64,000 nucleotides of DNA from Cellulomonas sp. WB94 (GCF_003115775.1 NZ_QEES01000003.1:1-64000); one strand, 5' to 3'. Positions 35,759 to 44,755 are shown, counted from the stretch's first letter. The notes: generated from the sequence alone by a model not told the origin. Program-made: numbers and translations.

Positions 35759-36256
35759 TCAGCCGAGCTGCATCTCGTGACGAGACTCGGAGCGCCCCGG
35801 CGAGCTGGGCAACGGCTGCCGCTCTCCCGTCGGCACGAAACCGAGACGACCGTAGAGCCCCGTCGCGGCGTCGTTGTCGTCCGCCACCCACAGGGAGACC
35901 GTGCACGCCTCCTCCGCCCGTGCAGCGGCCACGACGGCTGCCAGGAGGGCAGTTCCCACGCCCTCACGGCGTGCGTCGGGCTCGACCCACAGGCCGACGA
36001 CGTGGCGATCGTCGGACGTCGATCCTGGTTCGGAGATCATCGAGACGAGCCCGACGACGCTGCCGTCGGATGGCCGCACCCGCCGGGCGACCCACCACGG
36101 GCTCGAACGCAGCCGCATCCGCCAGTGCTGCTCGCGAAAGCCCTCTTCACGCGCCAGCGTCGATCCGAAGGCGAGCGGGCTGTCGCGCAGGGCGCGCAGC
36201 CGGACGTCGCGCACGACCTGCCAGTCGTCCTCGCCGATCAGCTCGATGTCGATCAC
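35759..36256 (-). CDS. GNAT-family N-acetyltransferase
   Basis: The 165-residue protein transfers an acetyl group from acetyl-CoA to an unknown amine. The acetyl-CoA loop is HVVGLWVEPDARREGVGTALLAAVV, followed by SLWVADDNDAATGLYGRLGFVPTGE, both typical of GNAT enzymes. GTG 36256 gives MIDIELIGEDDWQVVRDVRLRAL, a good family N-terminus. The hypothetical gene upstream on the same strand is about 60 bp away. Confidence 0.9.
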   Translation of the reverse strand: MIDIELIGEDDWQVVRDVRLRALRDSPLAFGSTLAREEGFREQHWRMRLRSSPWWVARRVRPSDGSVVGLVSMISEPGSTSDDRHVVGLWVEPDARREGVGTALLAAVVAAARAEEACTVSLWVADDNDAATGLYGRLGFVPTGERQPLPSSPGRSESRHEMQLG

Positions 36257-36319
36257 GGGTCACAGCATGCCCGGGGCCGGCATCTGGCCGTCGATCGACG
36301 CGCGGGCGGGCGACCGCCG

Positions 36320-36538
36320 TCAGGGCGCGGCGGATCCCGTCGTGCCGGACTCGGCCGCGTCGCCGCGCTCCGTGTCATCGGGTGACCCACCGTGACCCGC
36401 GCGGTCGGGGACAGAGCGGGCCGCGTCAGCCACCTCCTCCTCCGGTCGAGGCGGCACGGTCTCGTCGAACTCGAGCAGCCCGATCTCGTCGAACCGGTCC
36501 GGCGCGGCGTCGGGGTCCTGGGGCGTAGGGATCGACAT
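36320..36538 (-). CDS. Small acidic hypothetical protein
   Basis: The 72-residue product starts MSIPTPQDPDAAPDRFDEIGLLEFDE and is rich in Asp, Glu and Pro with no predicted fold. AAAGGTG lies about five bases before ATG 36538 and supports this start. I do not recognise the family. It is probably cotranscribed with the GNAT gene. Confidence 0.6.
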   Translation of the reverse strand: MSIPTPQDPDAAPDRFDEIGLLEFDETVPPRPEEEVADAARSVPDRAGHGGSPDDTERGDAAESGTTGSAAP

Positions 36539-36700
36539 GCGGGCACCTTTCGATCGTGGTCGTGGTCCCACCGTAGATCCGGACGGCTCTCGCGGCACCG
36601 CGGCATCGTCGCCACACCTCCGCGCCCCCGCCCGCGCGCTCCTACGCGTGCACTCCCCCGTCGAACGTGACCGTCCGACCGCGTTCGCGCCGCCGACCAG

Positions 36701-37354
36701 TCAGCCGAGCGTCAGCTCGTCACCGGGTCCGAGCCGCCGATACTCGCCAGACCCGCCGAGCGAGGCCACCAGCCGGTCGGACGTCGCCGTGCCGATGGCG
36801 CTGAGCGAGGCGTCGTGGATCGGCACCACGATGTGCGGGCGCACGGCCCGGACGTAGTCGATGACCTCAGCGAGCCGGAGCCACGGCCCACCCACCGGGG
36901 CGAGCAGGACGTCGACGCCCGTCGTCGCCGGCGGGAGCGTGAACGAGTCGCCCGGGTGCAGCACGGCGCCGTCGACGAGGTACGCCACGTTCGCGACCCT
37001 GGGCACGTCCGCATGGACCACCTCGTGCCACTCCCCCACCACCACGACGGCGAACCCTGCGGCCGTGAAGGCGTCGCCGGACCGGACCGCGTGCACCCGC
37101 CCGGGAGCGATGCCCAGGGCGTCGAGCCGCTCCACGACCGCTGTCGGAGCCCAGACCTCAAGATGAGAACGAGTCGCAAGTGCGTCCCTCAGCTGCTCCA
37201 CAGCCACATGGTCGGGATGCTCGTGCGTCACCAGCACGGCGTCGGCCGTGTCCAGCACCGAGAGGTCGCTGTACGTGCCGGGGTCGATCACGAGGCGAGC
37301 CCCGGCCCGCTCGAGCCGGACGCAGGCATGGCCCCAGCACGTCACAGTCGTCAT
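36701..37354 (-). CDS. Metallo-beta-lactamase-fold hydrolase
   Basis: The 217-residue UlaG-like protein carries the metal motif THEHPDHVAVEQL and further ligands in HPGDSF and VVPIHD. It starts MTTVTCWGHACVRLERAG, the pattern of MBL-fold hydrolases with a substrate other than beta-lactams. The substrate is unknown. It lies 47 bp after pyruvate carboxylase on the same strand and may be read with it. Confidence 0.88.
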   Translation of the reverse strand: MTTVTCWGHACVRLERAGARLVIDPGTYSDLSVLDTADAVLVTHEHPDHVAVEQLRDALATRSHLEVWAPTAVVERLDALGIAPGRVHAVRSGDAFTAAGFAVVVVGEWHEVVHADVPRVANVAYLVDGAVLHPGDSFTLPPATTGVDVLLAPVGGPWLRLAEVIDYVRAVRPHIVVPIHDASLSAIGTATSDRLVASLGGSGEYRRLGPGDELTLG

Positions 37355-37401
37355 CCGAGCAGCATGCCTCGCGCCGCCCGACGGCGCGAGGCCGAGCCGC
37401 G

Positions 37402-40400
37402 TCAGGCGATGACCATCACCAGGTCGCCACCCTCGAGCTGCTGCACCGCCCCGATCGCGAGCCGCTGCACCTTGCCAGCGACCGGCGTCGTGATCGCCGC
37501 CTCCATCTTCATGGCCTCGACCGTCGCGACCGTCTGACCGGCCTCGACGCGCTGCCCCTCCTGGACGACCGGGGTCACCGCGCCGGCGAACGGCGCGGCG
37601 ATCTGACCGGGTGCGCCCGGGTCCGCCTTCTCCGCCGTCGCGAGGTCGACCTCGACCGTGCGGTCGCGGACCTGCAGCGGGCGGATCTGCCCGTTGAGGG
37701 TGAACATGACGGTCCGCATACCCCGCTCGTCGGGCTCACCGACGGCCTCGAGACCGACGAGGAGGCGCACACCCTTGCCGATGAGGATCTCGGCCTCGTC
37801 GCCCTTGGTCATCCCGTACAGGTAGCGGGTCGTGTCGAGCACGCTGACGTCGCCATAGGTGCTCCGGAAGGTCTCGAGCTCCTTCGTCGGCCCGGGGAAG
37901 AGCAGGTGGTTGAGCCGGTCGCGGCGGGTCGCCGAGTCGCCGGCAAGGTCGGCCCGGTCCTGCTCGCCGAGCGCCTCGGTCGCGGTTCGGACGACCCGCC
38001 CGGCGAGCGCCTTGGTGCGGAACGGCTCCGGCCAGCCCCCCGGCGGATCTCCGAGCTCACCCGACAGGAAGCCGATGACGGAGTCGGGGATGTCGTAGCT
38101 CTGCGGGTTCGCGGCGAAGTCCGCGGGGTCGGCCCCACGCGCCACGAGCTGCAGCGCGAGGTCGCCCACGACCTTCGACGAGGGTGTCACCTTGACGAGC
38201 CGACCGAGGATCCGGTCCGCGGCGGCGTAGGTCTCCTCGATCTGCTCGAACTGGCTGCCGAGCCCGAGGGCGATCGCCTGCTGGCGGAGGTTGGACAGCT
38301 GGCCGCCGGGGATCTCGTGGTCGTAGACGCGTCCCGTCGGGCCGGGCAGTCCGGACTCGAACGGCCGGTACAGCCGGCGCACCGCCTCCCAGTACGGCTC
38401 GAGGTCGCAGACCGCTCGCAGGCTCAGCCCGGTGTCGCGCGGAGTGTGCTCGAGGCCCGCCACGAGGGCGGACATGGGCGGCTGGCTCGTCGTGCCGGCC
38501 ATCGCCGCGCTCGCCACGTCGACCGCGTCCACGCCGGCGTCGGCCGCCGCGAGCAGCGTCGCCATCTGCCCGCCGGTCGTGTCGTGCGTGTGCAGGTGGA
38601 CCGGGAGGTCGAACCGCGACCGCAGGGCAGTCACGAGCCGCGCAGCAGCCGCGGGCCGCAGCAGGCCCGCCATGTCCTTGATCGCGAGGACGTGCGCGCC
38701 CGCCGCGACGATCTGGTCGGCGAGGCGCAGGTAGTAGTCGAGCGTGTAGAGGTCCTCCGCCGGGTTGAGCAGGTTGCCCGTGTAGCAGAGCGCGACCTCG
38801 GCGATCGGTGTGCCCGCCTCGCGCACCGCGTCGATCGCGGGCCTCATCTGCGAGACGTCGTTCAGGGCGTCGAAGATCCGGAAGATGTCGATGCCGGTGT
38901 CGGTGGCCTCGCGCACGAACGCCGTCGTGACCTCGGTGGGGTACGGCGTGTACCCGACGGTGTTGCGGCCGCGCAGGAGCATCTGGAGCGCGATGTTCGG
39001 CATCGCGGCGCGCAACCCGGCCAGCCTGTCCCACGGGTCCTCCCCGAGGAACCGCAGCGCCACGTCGTAGGTCGCGCCACCCCATGCCTCCACCGAGAGC
39101 AGCCCAGGGAGAGCGCGCGCCTCCGACGCACTGACGGCCAGCAGGTCGTGCGTGCGCACCCGGGTCGCGAGCAGCGACTGGTGCGCGTCGCGGAACGTCG
39201 TGTCCGTCACGGCCACCGCGGACTGCTCGCGCAGGGCCCGAGCGAAGCCCTCGGGGCCAAGGGCGAGCAGCCGCTGACGGCTCCCGTCGGGCGCCGGGGC
39301 AGCCAGGTCGAGCGGCGGCAGCTTGAGCCGGGGGTCGATGACGTCACGGGGGCGGACGCCGTGCGGCTTGTTGACGGTCACGTCGGCCAGGTAGGCGAGC
39401 AGCCGGGTGCCGCGGTCGGCGCTCTCGCGCGCCGCGAGGAGCTCGGGGCGCTCGTCGATGAACGACGTCGAGACCTGACCCGCAGCGAACTCCGGGTCGG
39501 CGAGCACGGCCTGCAGGAACGGGATGTTCGTCCGGATGCCACGGATGCGGAACTCGGCGAGCGCGCGACGCGCACGGCGGACCGCCGTCGGGAAGTCCTG
39601 GCCGCGGCACGTGAGCTTGACGAGCATCGAGTCGAAGTGCCCGGAGATCTCCGAGCCTGCCGTCGCCGTCGCACCGTCGAGCCGGACCCCGGCGCCACCG
39701 GGCGACCGGTACGCGATGATGCGTCCCGTGTCCGGTCGGAACCCGTTCGCGGGGTCCTCCGTCGTGATGCGGGTCTGCAGCGCAGAGCCGTTGATCCTGA
39801 CCTTCTCCTGGCTGATCCCGAGGTCCGCGAGGGTCTCCCCCGACGCGATCCGCATCTGCGCCGAGACGAGGTCGATGTCCGTGACCTCCTCGGTCACGGT
39901 GTGCTCGACCTGGATGCGCGGGTTCATCTCGATGAAGACGAACTCGCCCGTGTGCTCGCCGACGGTCTCGAGCAGGAACTCGACGGTGCCCGCGTTCTGG
40001 TACCGGATGTGCCGGGCGAATGCGACGGCCGCGCGGCACATCGCGTCGCGGATCGTGGGATCGAGGTTGGGGGCCGGGGCGATCTCGATGACCTTCTGGT
40101 GCCGCCGCTGGAGCGAGCAGTCCCGCTCGAACAGGTGGACGACGTTGCCCGCACCGTCCGCGAGGATCTGCACCTCGATGTGCCGCGGACGCAGGACAGC
40201 ACGCTCGACGAACACAGTCGGGTCGCCGAACGCCCCGTCGGCCTCGCGCATCGCGGCCGCGAGGGCCTCGGGAAGGTCGTCGCGCGTGTCGACCCGGCGC
40301 ATGCCACGACCACCGCCACCGGCCACGGCCTTGACGAAGATCGGGAACCCGACCACGTCGGCGGCGGCAAGGAGCTCGTCGATGTCGGCGGACGGGGCGG

Positions 40401-40803
40401 AGGACGCCAGCACCGGCAGACCTGCCTCGCGTGCCGACTGCAGCGCTCGCACCTTGTTGCCGGCAAGCTCGAGCACCTCCGCGGGCGGGCCGACGAAGGT
40501 CAGACCGGCAGCCACGGCAGCCCGCGCGAGCGCAGGGTTCTCCGACAGGAACCCGTAGCCCGGGTAGATCGCGTCGGCACCGGACTCCTGAGCGACCCGG
40601 ATCATCTCGGCGATGTCGAGGTAGGCACGCACAGGGTGCCCCTGCTCGCCGATCGGGTACGCCTCGTCGGCCTTGAGGCGGTGCTCCGAGTTCCGGTCCT
40701 CGTACGGGAAGACGGCGACCGTCCGGGCACCCAGCTCGTACGCCGCGCGGAAGGCGCGAACAGCGATCTCGGCCCGGTTCGCGACGAGGACCTTAGAAAA
40801 CAC
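37402..40803 (-). CDS. pyc: Pyruvate carboxylase
   Basis: Pyc carboxylates pyruvate to oxaloacetate, refilling the TCA cycle. The 1133-residue single chain has the biotin carboxylase domain (about 1-450; YPGYGFLSENPALARA, FVKAVAGGGGRGMR, FIEMNPRIQVEHTVTEE). The carboxyltransferase barrel follows (about 530-800; TDTTFRDAHQSLLATRVR, HLHTHDTTGGQ), then a linker and the C-terminal biotin domain with VEAMKMEA. GTG 40803 gives MFSKVLVANRAEI, the usual N-terminus, with GATGGAG upstream; ATG 40815 adds four residues but has no ribosome site. Relatives usually read NRGEIA where this has NRAEIA. Confidence 0.96.
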   Translation of the reverse strand: MFSKVLVANRAEIAVRAFRAAYELGARTVAVFPYEDRNSEHRLKADEAYPIGEQGHPVRAYLDIAEMIRVAQESGADAIYPGYGFLSENPALARAAVAAGLTFVGPPAEVLELAGNKVRALQSAREAGLPVLASSAPSADIDELLAAADVVGFPIFVKAVAGGGGRGMRRVDTRDDLPEALAAAMREADGAFGDPTVFVERAVLRPRHIEVQILADGAGNVVHLFERDCSLQRRHQKVIEIAPAPNLDPTIRDAMCRAAVAFARHIRYQNAGTVEFLLETVGEHTGEFVFIEMNPRIQVEHTVTEEVTDIDLVSAQMRIASGETLADLGISQEKVRINGSALQTRITTEDPANGFRPDTGRIIAYRSPGGAGVRLDGATATAGSEISGHFDSMLVKLTCRGQDFPTAVRRARRALAEFRIRGIRTNIPFLQAVLADPEFAAGQVSTSFIDERPELLAARESADRGTRLLAYLADVTVNKPHGVRPRDVIDPRLKLPPLDLAAPAPDGSRQRLLALGPEGFARALREQSAVAVTDTTFRDAHQSLLATRVRTHDLLAVSASEARALPGLLSVEAWGGATYDVALRFLGEDPWDRLAGLRAAMPNIALQMLLRGRNTVGYTPYPTEVTTAFVREATDTGIDIFRIFDALNDVSQMRPAIDAVREAGTPIAEVALCYTGNLLNPAEDLYTLDYYLRLADQIVAAGAHVLAIKDMAGLLRPAAAARLVTALRSRFDLPVHLHTHDTTGGQMATLLAAADAGVDAVDVASAAMAGTTSQPPMSALVAGLEHTPRDTGLSLRAVCDLEPYWEAVRRLYRPFESGLPGPTGRVYDHEIPGGQLSNLRQQAIALGLGSQFEQIEETYAAADRILGRLVKVTPSSKVVGDLALQLVARGADPADFAANPQSYDIPDSVIGFLSGELGDPPGGWPEPFRTKALAGRVVRTATEALGEQDRADLAGDSATRRDRLNHLLFPGPTKELETFRSTYGDVSVLDTTRYLYGMTKGDEAEILIGKGVRLLVGLEAVGEPDERGMRTVMFTLNGQIRPLQVRDRTVEVDLATAEKADPGAPGQIAAPFAGAVTPVVQEGQRVEAGQTVATVEAMKMEAAITTPVAGKVQRLAIGAVQQLEGGDLVMVIA

Positions 40804-40831
40804 GTGTGACTCCATCCTGTGGTCCGGCAGC

Positions 40832-40837
40832 ACGGTA
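40832..40837 (-). promoter_or_regulatory. -10 element of pyc
   Basis: TACCGT on the minus strand predicts a start near 40825, giving a leader of about 22 nt before GTG 40803 that includes its ribosome site. Confidence 0.45.
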
Positions 40838-41015
40838 CTGGTGATGCCCGGCGGGGTCGGTGCGCGCCCGCATGCCGATCACGCAGATCGCGACGCTGTC
40901 CGCGATCCTCCCATGAACCGCTTCTCCCCGTGGTGCCCGACCTCGGTCGCGGCGCGCGCTCTGTCCGCAGGTCCGCCTGCTTGCTCGTGCGTTTCCGGGT
41001 CCGCGCGCGGGCGGC

Positions 41016-41021
41016 TACCGT
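41016..41021 (+). promoter_or_regulatory. -10 element for leaderless parA
   Basis: TACCGT lies 7 nt before the parA GTG with no ribosome site between. Confidence 0.55.
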
Positions 41022-41028
41022 TGGCGCC

Positions 41029-41805
41029 GTGCTGGTGCTGGGTGTGTGCAGTCTCAAAGGTGGCGTGGGCAAGACCTCGGTGACGCTCGGGCTGGCCTCG
41101 GCCGCCCTCGAACGGGGGTTGCGGACCCTCGTCGTGGACCTCGATCCGCAGGGCGACTCGACGCTCGCCCTCGCCGTCGCGCCCGGCACCCCCCTCGATG
41201 TTGCCGCCGTCCTCGACGACCCCCGGGCCGAGACCGTGCTCGGGGCGATCGCGGCGAGCGGCTGGGCCGACGGCGGCCTGGACGTCCTCGTCGGCTCCGC
41301 CGCCGGGATGCGTCACGACGCGATCGACGACGCGGGCCGCGACGTCGACCGCCTCCGGTTCGCGCTGTCGTGGGTCAACGGCTACGACCTCGTCCTCATC
41401 GACTGCCCGCCGTCGCTCGGTGGACTGACGCGCAAGGGGCTCACCGCGAGCGACCGCGCCGTGGTCGTCACGGAGCCGGGGCTCTTCTCGGTCATGGCGG
41501 TCGGGCGTGCGATGCGCACCATCGACGAGCTCCGCCGCGGCCCCGCCACGGCGCTGCAGCCGCTCGGGGTCGTCGTCAACCGGGTCCGCGCTCGTTCGGT
41601 CGAGCAGGCGTTCCGGCTCGAGGAGCTGCGCAGCCTCTACGGCCCGTTGGTGCTCGCGCCGCAGATCCCGGAGCGGGCGGCTCTGCAGCAGGCCCAGGGT
41701 GCCGCCCAGCCCGTCCACGCGTGGCCCGGACAGGCGGCCGCCGAGCTCGCCAGGGTGTTCGACGAGCTGTTGGATCGTGCGCTCAGGGCGCCGGCCACGC
41801 GCTGA
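41029..41805 (+). CDS. ParA-family ATPase without adjacent parB
   Basis: The 258-residue protein is a Walker-type partition ATPase: SLKGGVGKTSVTLGLASAAL (deviant Walker A with two Lys), VVDLDPQGDSTLAL (Walker A'), and LVLIDCPPSLGGL (Walker B). No ParB homologue lies next to it. In other actinobacteria such orphan ParA genes neighbour the MerR/BFN cluster, as here, but their cargo is unknown. GTG 41029 is chosen for the MLVLGVCSLKGGVGKT N-terminus and its leaderless promoter. The stop begins a set of 17-bp repeats. Confidence 0.92.
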   Translation: MLVLGVCSLKGGVGKTSVTLGLASAALERGLRTLVVDLDPQGDSTLALAVAPGTPLDVAAVLDDPRAETVLGAIAASGWADGGLDVLVGSAAGMRHDAIDDAGRDVDRLRFALSWVNGYDLVLIDCPPSLGGLTRKGLTASDRAVVVTEPGLFSVMAVGRAMRTIDELRRGPATALQPLGVVVNRVRARSVEQAFRLEELRSLYGPLVLAPQIPERAALQQAQGAAQPVHAWPGQAAAELARVFDELLDRALRAPATR

Positions 41806-41867
41806 CAAGCACCCTTCGCTGACGGGCACCCTTCGCTGACAGGCGCCACTCGCTGACGGGCACAACG
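41800..41867. repeat. Four 17-bp tandem repeats starting at the parA stop codon
   Basis: Units CGCTGACAAGCACCCTT, CGCTGACGGGCACCCTT, CGCTGACAGGCGCCACT and CGCTGACGGGCACAACG follow without gaps. All hold TGA; the first provides the parA stop. The merR gene converges from the other side. Confidence 0.9.
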
Positions 41868-41924
41868 AAGCGATAGAGCAGCTCCTTGACCGCGCGGGTC
41901 AGAACGTCCCCGACATCAGCGGGA

Positions 41925-42515
41925 TCAGCCCGCGGTACGCGCCTGACGCCTGGCCGCGAGCTCGTCGAGGTGCGTGCTGGACTGCCCGTGGGCATCGTCG
42001 TCGACACGCTCGGTCGGCAGCTGGGCCAGGGTGCCCTCGACCTCGCGCCACACGCGTCCGACGGCGATGCCGAACACGCCCTGCCCGCCCTGGACCAGGT
42101 CGATGACCTCGTCGGCCGACGTGCACTCGTACACGCTCGCACCGTCGGACATCAAGGTGATCTGGGCGAGGTCCTCGACACCACGCTCACGCAGGTGGGA
42201 CACCGCGGTGCGGATCTGCTGCAGGGACACGCCGGTGTCGAGGAGTCGCTTGACGACCTTCAGGACGAGGATGTCGCGGAACGAGTAGAGGCGCTGCGTG
42301 CCTGAACCGGTCGCGGGCCGGATGGTCGGCTCGACGAGGCCCGTCCGAGCCCAGTAGTCGAGCTGGCGGTAGGTGATCCCCGCAGCACCGCAGGCCGTCG
42401 GGCCGCGGTAGCCGGTGGTGATGTCCAGGTCGGGCAGCTCGTCGCCGAACAGCAGACCTTGCGCGCGCTGCGGAATGCCGCTGCCGGCTTCCACGCTGTC
42501 ACCGCTGCCGGTCAC
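41925..42515 (-). CDS. MerR-family regulator (Rv1830-like)
   Basis: The 196-residue protein has a MerR-type helix-turn-helix (GAAGITYRQLDYWARTGLVEPT, LYSFRDILVLKVVKRLLDTGVSLQQIRTAVSHL) and a divergent C-terminal region instead of a metal site. It corresponds to the last gene of the garA-ftsR-BFN-merR cluster of mycobacteria and corynebacteria. GTG 42515 is chosen for the GGAGG just upstream. An inverted repeat about 70 bp upstream may be its operator. Confidence 0.9.
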   Translation of the reverse strand: MTGSGDSVEAGSGIPQRAQGLLFGDELPDLDITTGYRGPTACGAAGITYRQLDYWARTGLVEPTIRPATGSGTQRLYSFRDILVLKVVKRLLDTGVSLQQIRTAVSHLRERGVEDLAQITLMSDGASVYECTSADEVIDLVQGGQGVFGIAVGRVWREVEGTLAQLPTERVDDDAHGQSSTHLDELAARRQARTAG

Positions 42516-42583
42516 GAGTCCTCCACTCACTGCCCACGCATCCGCCGTGCTCGGCGCCCGTCGTGGTCGGTACGACTACCTTG

Positions 42584-42600
42584 CAGGCAAGATCTGCCTG
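42584..42600. promoter_or_regulatory. Inverted repeat upstream of merR, possible operator
   Basis: CAGGCA and TGCCTG are separated by five bases. The site lies in the 236-bp gap upstream of merR where its promoter must be. Autoregulation is a guess. Confidence 0.35.
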
Positions 42601-42751
42601 AATGAAGTGTCCCACCATCATGACCTCGGGCTTCGGATGTCTACGTGTCACGCTAGGCGTCCGCCATGGGGTCGTCAACGACGCTGCCCGGCGCGCCGCA
42701 ACGGAGTGTTGCCCCGGCGTGTCTCACGTTCGACCTCAACCTGAGACCGTG

Positions 42752-43243
42752 TCATCCCGAGCCGGTGCCGGGCTCCTGACCGGACTCGAAGTCCTCGGGG
42801 GTCACCTGGTCGAGGAACTCCCGGAACCGCTCGAGCTCCTGCTCCGCGGGTCCCGGCGACGCCTCGACCCCGGCGATGGCAACGACCTCTGCCGAGCACA
42901 GCACCGGGCACCCGACCCGCACGGCGAGCGCCACGGCGTCCGACGCCCGGGAGTCGACGCGCGCACCGCTCCCCAGCACCAGCGCGGCGTGGAAGACCCC
43001 GTGCTCGAGGCTCGTGATCTCCACCTGGCTCAGCGACTCGCCGACGGCCGCGATGACGTCGCACAGCAGGTCATGAGTCATCGGACGCCGCGGCACGACA
43101 CCGGCCTGCGCCGTCGCGATCGCACTCGCCTCGGCAGGACCGATCAGGATCGGGATGAACAGCTCGGCCGCGGGGTCGAGCAGGAGCACGACGATCTCGT
43201 CATCGACCAGGTGCTGGCGCACGCCAACCACCTCGACCGTCAC
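42752..43243 (-). CDS. Bifunctional nuclease-family protein (DUF151)
   Basis: The 163-residue protein begins MTVEVVGVRQHLVDDEIVVLLLD and contains LFIPILIGPAEASAIATAQAGVVPRRPMTHDLL and SRASDAVALAVRVGCPV, the conserved core of the BFN family, reported to have RNase and DNase activity in plants. Its bacterial role is unsettled. GTG 43243 matches the family length; GTG 43264 or an earlier start remain possible. It lies between the two MerR-type genes, matching Rv1829. Confidence 0.9.
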   Translation of the reverse strand: MTVEVVGVRQHLVDDEIVVLLLDPAAELFIPILIGPAEASAIATAQAGVVPRRPMTHDLLCDVIAAVGESLSQVEITSLEHGVFHAALVLGSGARVDSRASDAVALAVRVGCPVLCSAEVVAIAGVEASPGPAEQELERFREFLDQVTPEDFESGQEPGTGSG

Positions 43244-43340
43244 CAGCTCCTCGCCATCCCCCACACGCTCACGGTACGACCACTCGCGCCGCGCGGCTCT
43301 TCGAAGCTCGACCGGTTCGTGACGGACCCGGATGTGTGGG

Positions 43341-44159
43341 TCAGGGTGCGAGCTCGGCGACCGCGGCACGCATCATCGCGGTGTGCAGCTGGGTGCACAG
43401 CTCACCGACCTCGGCCGCGAGCGTGCCGGCACGGGCGCGGGACGACGCCGCGTGATGACCTCGCCACGGAGCCACGACCTGGTCGACCAGGTCGGCCTGG
43501 CGGTCCGCAGCTGCGCGGAACATGCGCAGATGCCGCGCGTCGATGCCGTGCTCCCCCAGCGCCGCCGCCAGCACGACGACGTCGCGCGCCCAGGCGTCGA
43601 AGTGCCCCGCGGAGGTTGCGCGCAGCACGCCCGACCTCACGAGGTCCTCGACGACCGCCTCGTCGACGCCCGCCTCCCGCGCCAGTGCTGCCGCCGTGTA
43701 GCGGCCCACGAGCGCGGGCGCGGCGCGGACCCCGTCGCTCGTCGCCAGCTGCGCGCGGGCCGGGGGCTCGTCGTCCTCGCCCGCGTCGAGCGCCGCGAGC
43801 TGCGCACCGATCACCTTGAGCGGCATGTAGCGGTCCCGCTGCTGGCGCAGCACGTAGCGCAGCCGCTCGACATCGGCGGGACTGTACTGCCGGTAGCCCG
43901 AGGCGGTCCGCACGGGCTCCACGAGCCCCTGCTCCTCGAGGAACCGGAGCTTGGAGTTCGTCACCGCCGGGAACTCGATCTGCAGCGAGGCCAGCACGTC
44001 GGAGATCCGCATCGTGGCCTGCCGCGAGATGCCCCGGGGCCAGGGCTCGACCGCGTGCGGCGACGTGCTGCGACCGTCGTCCGCACCGTCCCGCCGCATG
44101 CCGTCGAGTGGCTCGCGCGCCGCGGTCGCGAGCCCTGAGGCTCGCTCGCGCGAGCTCAT
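43341..44159 (-). CDS. ftsR: FtsR-like MerR-family regulator
   Basis: The 272-residue protein has a MerR-type HTH at about residues 50-115 (RISDVLASLQIEF, TNSKLRFLEEQGLVEPVRTASGYRQYSPADVERLRYVLRQQRDRYMPLKVI). It is the gene directly after garA, the position of FtsR, which activates ftsZ in Corynebacterium glutamicum. The C-terminal helices are poorly conserved. ATG 44159 overlaps the garA stop as ATGA. The first 49 residues look disordered, and the internal ATG at MRISDVL is an alternative start. No ftsZ is in this window, so the target here is inferred. Confidence 0.85.
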   Translation of the reverse strand: MSSRERASGLATAAREPLDGMRRDGADDGRSTSPHAVEPWPRGISRQATMRISDVLASLQIEFPAVTNSKLRFLEEQGLVEPVRTASGYRQYSPADVERLRYVLRQQRDRYMPLKVIGAQLAALDAGEDDEPPARAQLATSDGVRAAPALVGRYTAAALAREAGVDEAVVEDLVRSGVLRATSAGHFDAWARDVVVLAAALGEHGIDARHLRMFRAAADRQADLVDQVVAPWRGHHAASSRARAGTLAAEVGELCTQLHTAMMRAAVAELAP

Positions 44160-44692
44160 GGGCGGAAGTCGCTCGGGCTGTCGGGGCGCTCGTGACGACC
44201 GGCGTCGCGGCCCGGGCTCGGGTGGAACGTCAGACGGTACTTGCCGATCTGCACCTCGTCGCCCGGGCGCAGGACCGCGGACTCGATCCGTGTGCGGTTC
44301 ACGTAGGTGCCGTTGAGCGAGCCGATGTCGCGGACCACGAATCCGTCGAGCTCACGGACGAACTCCGCGTGCTTGCGCGAGACGGTCACGTCGTCGAGGA
44401 AGATGTCGGCATCCGGGCTGCGGCCCGCGACGGTGCGCTCCGCGTCGAGCAGGAAGCGCGCACCCACGCTCGGCCCGCGCTGCATGATCAGGAGGGCGGA
44501 CGTCGGCGGGAGCGCCTGGACGGCGGCCAGCTCGTCGGACGTCAGTCCGGCCGGCGCCACGAGGTCCAGGTCGGCGGCGCCGAGGCTGCCAAAGCTGACG
44601 GTCGTGTCGGACGCGCCGCGCCCCTGCACCCGCAGGTCGTCGCGAAGGTCGTCCTCGCGCCGGTCCGTCGGTAGCTGCCGATCGTCGCTCAT
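44156..44692 (-). CDS. garA: FHA-domain metabolic regulator GarA/OdhI
   Basis: GarA (OdhI) inhibits 2-oxoglutarate dehydrogenase and steers glutamate metabolism; phosphorylation of an N-terminal Thr by PknB/PknG switches it off by self-binding. The 178-residue protein has an N-terminal tail with the candidate phospho-Thr pair in SDTTVSFGS, and a C-terminal FHA domain (FLLDAERTVAGRSPDADIFLDDVTVSRKHAEF, DIGSLNGTYVNRTRI). GGGAGG lies six bases before ATG 44692. Its own promoter is likely. Confidence 0.93.
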   Translation of the reverse strand: MSDDRQLPTDRREDDLRDDLRVQGRGASDTTVSFGSLGAADLDLVAPAGLTSDELAAVQALPPTSALLIMQRGPSVGARFLLDAERTVAGRSPDADIFLDDVTVSRKHAEFVRELDGFVVRDIGSLNGTYVNRTRIESAVLRPGDEVQIGKYRLTFHPSPGRDAGRHERPDSPSDFRP

Positions 44693-44749
44693 GCTGCCTC
44701 CCGTGCCCTGCTCCTGCAGACCCGCAGCACTGTCGCGGGGGTCCTGGAC

Positions 44750-44755
44750 AGCCTA
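44750..44755 (-). promoter_or_regulatory. Likely -10 element of garA
   Basis: TAGGCT on the minus strand is about 58 nt upstream of the garA ATG, giving a short leader with the GGGAGG ribosome site. Confidence 0.35.
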
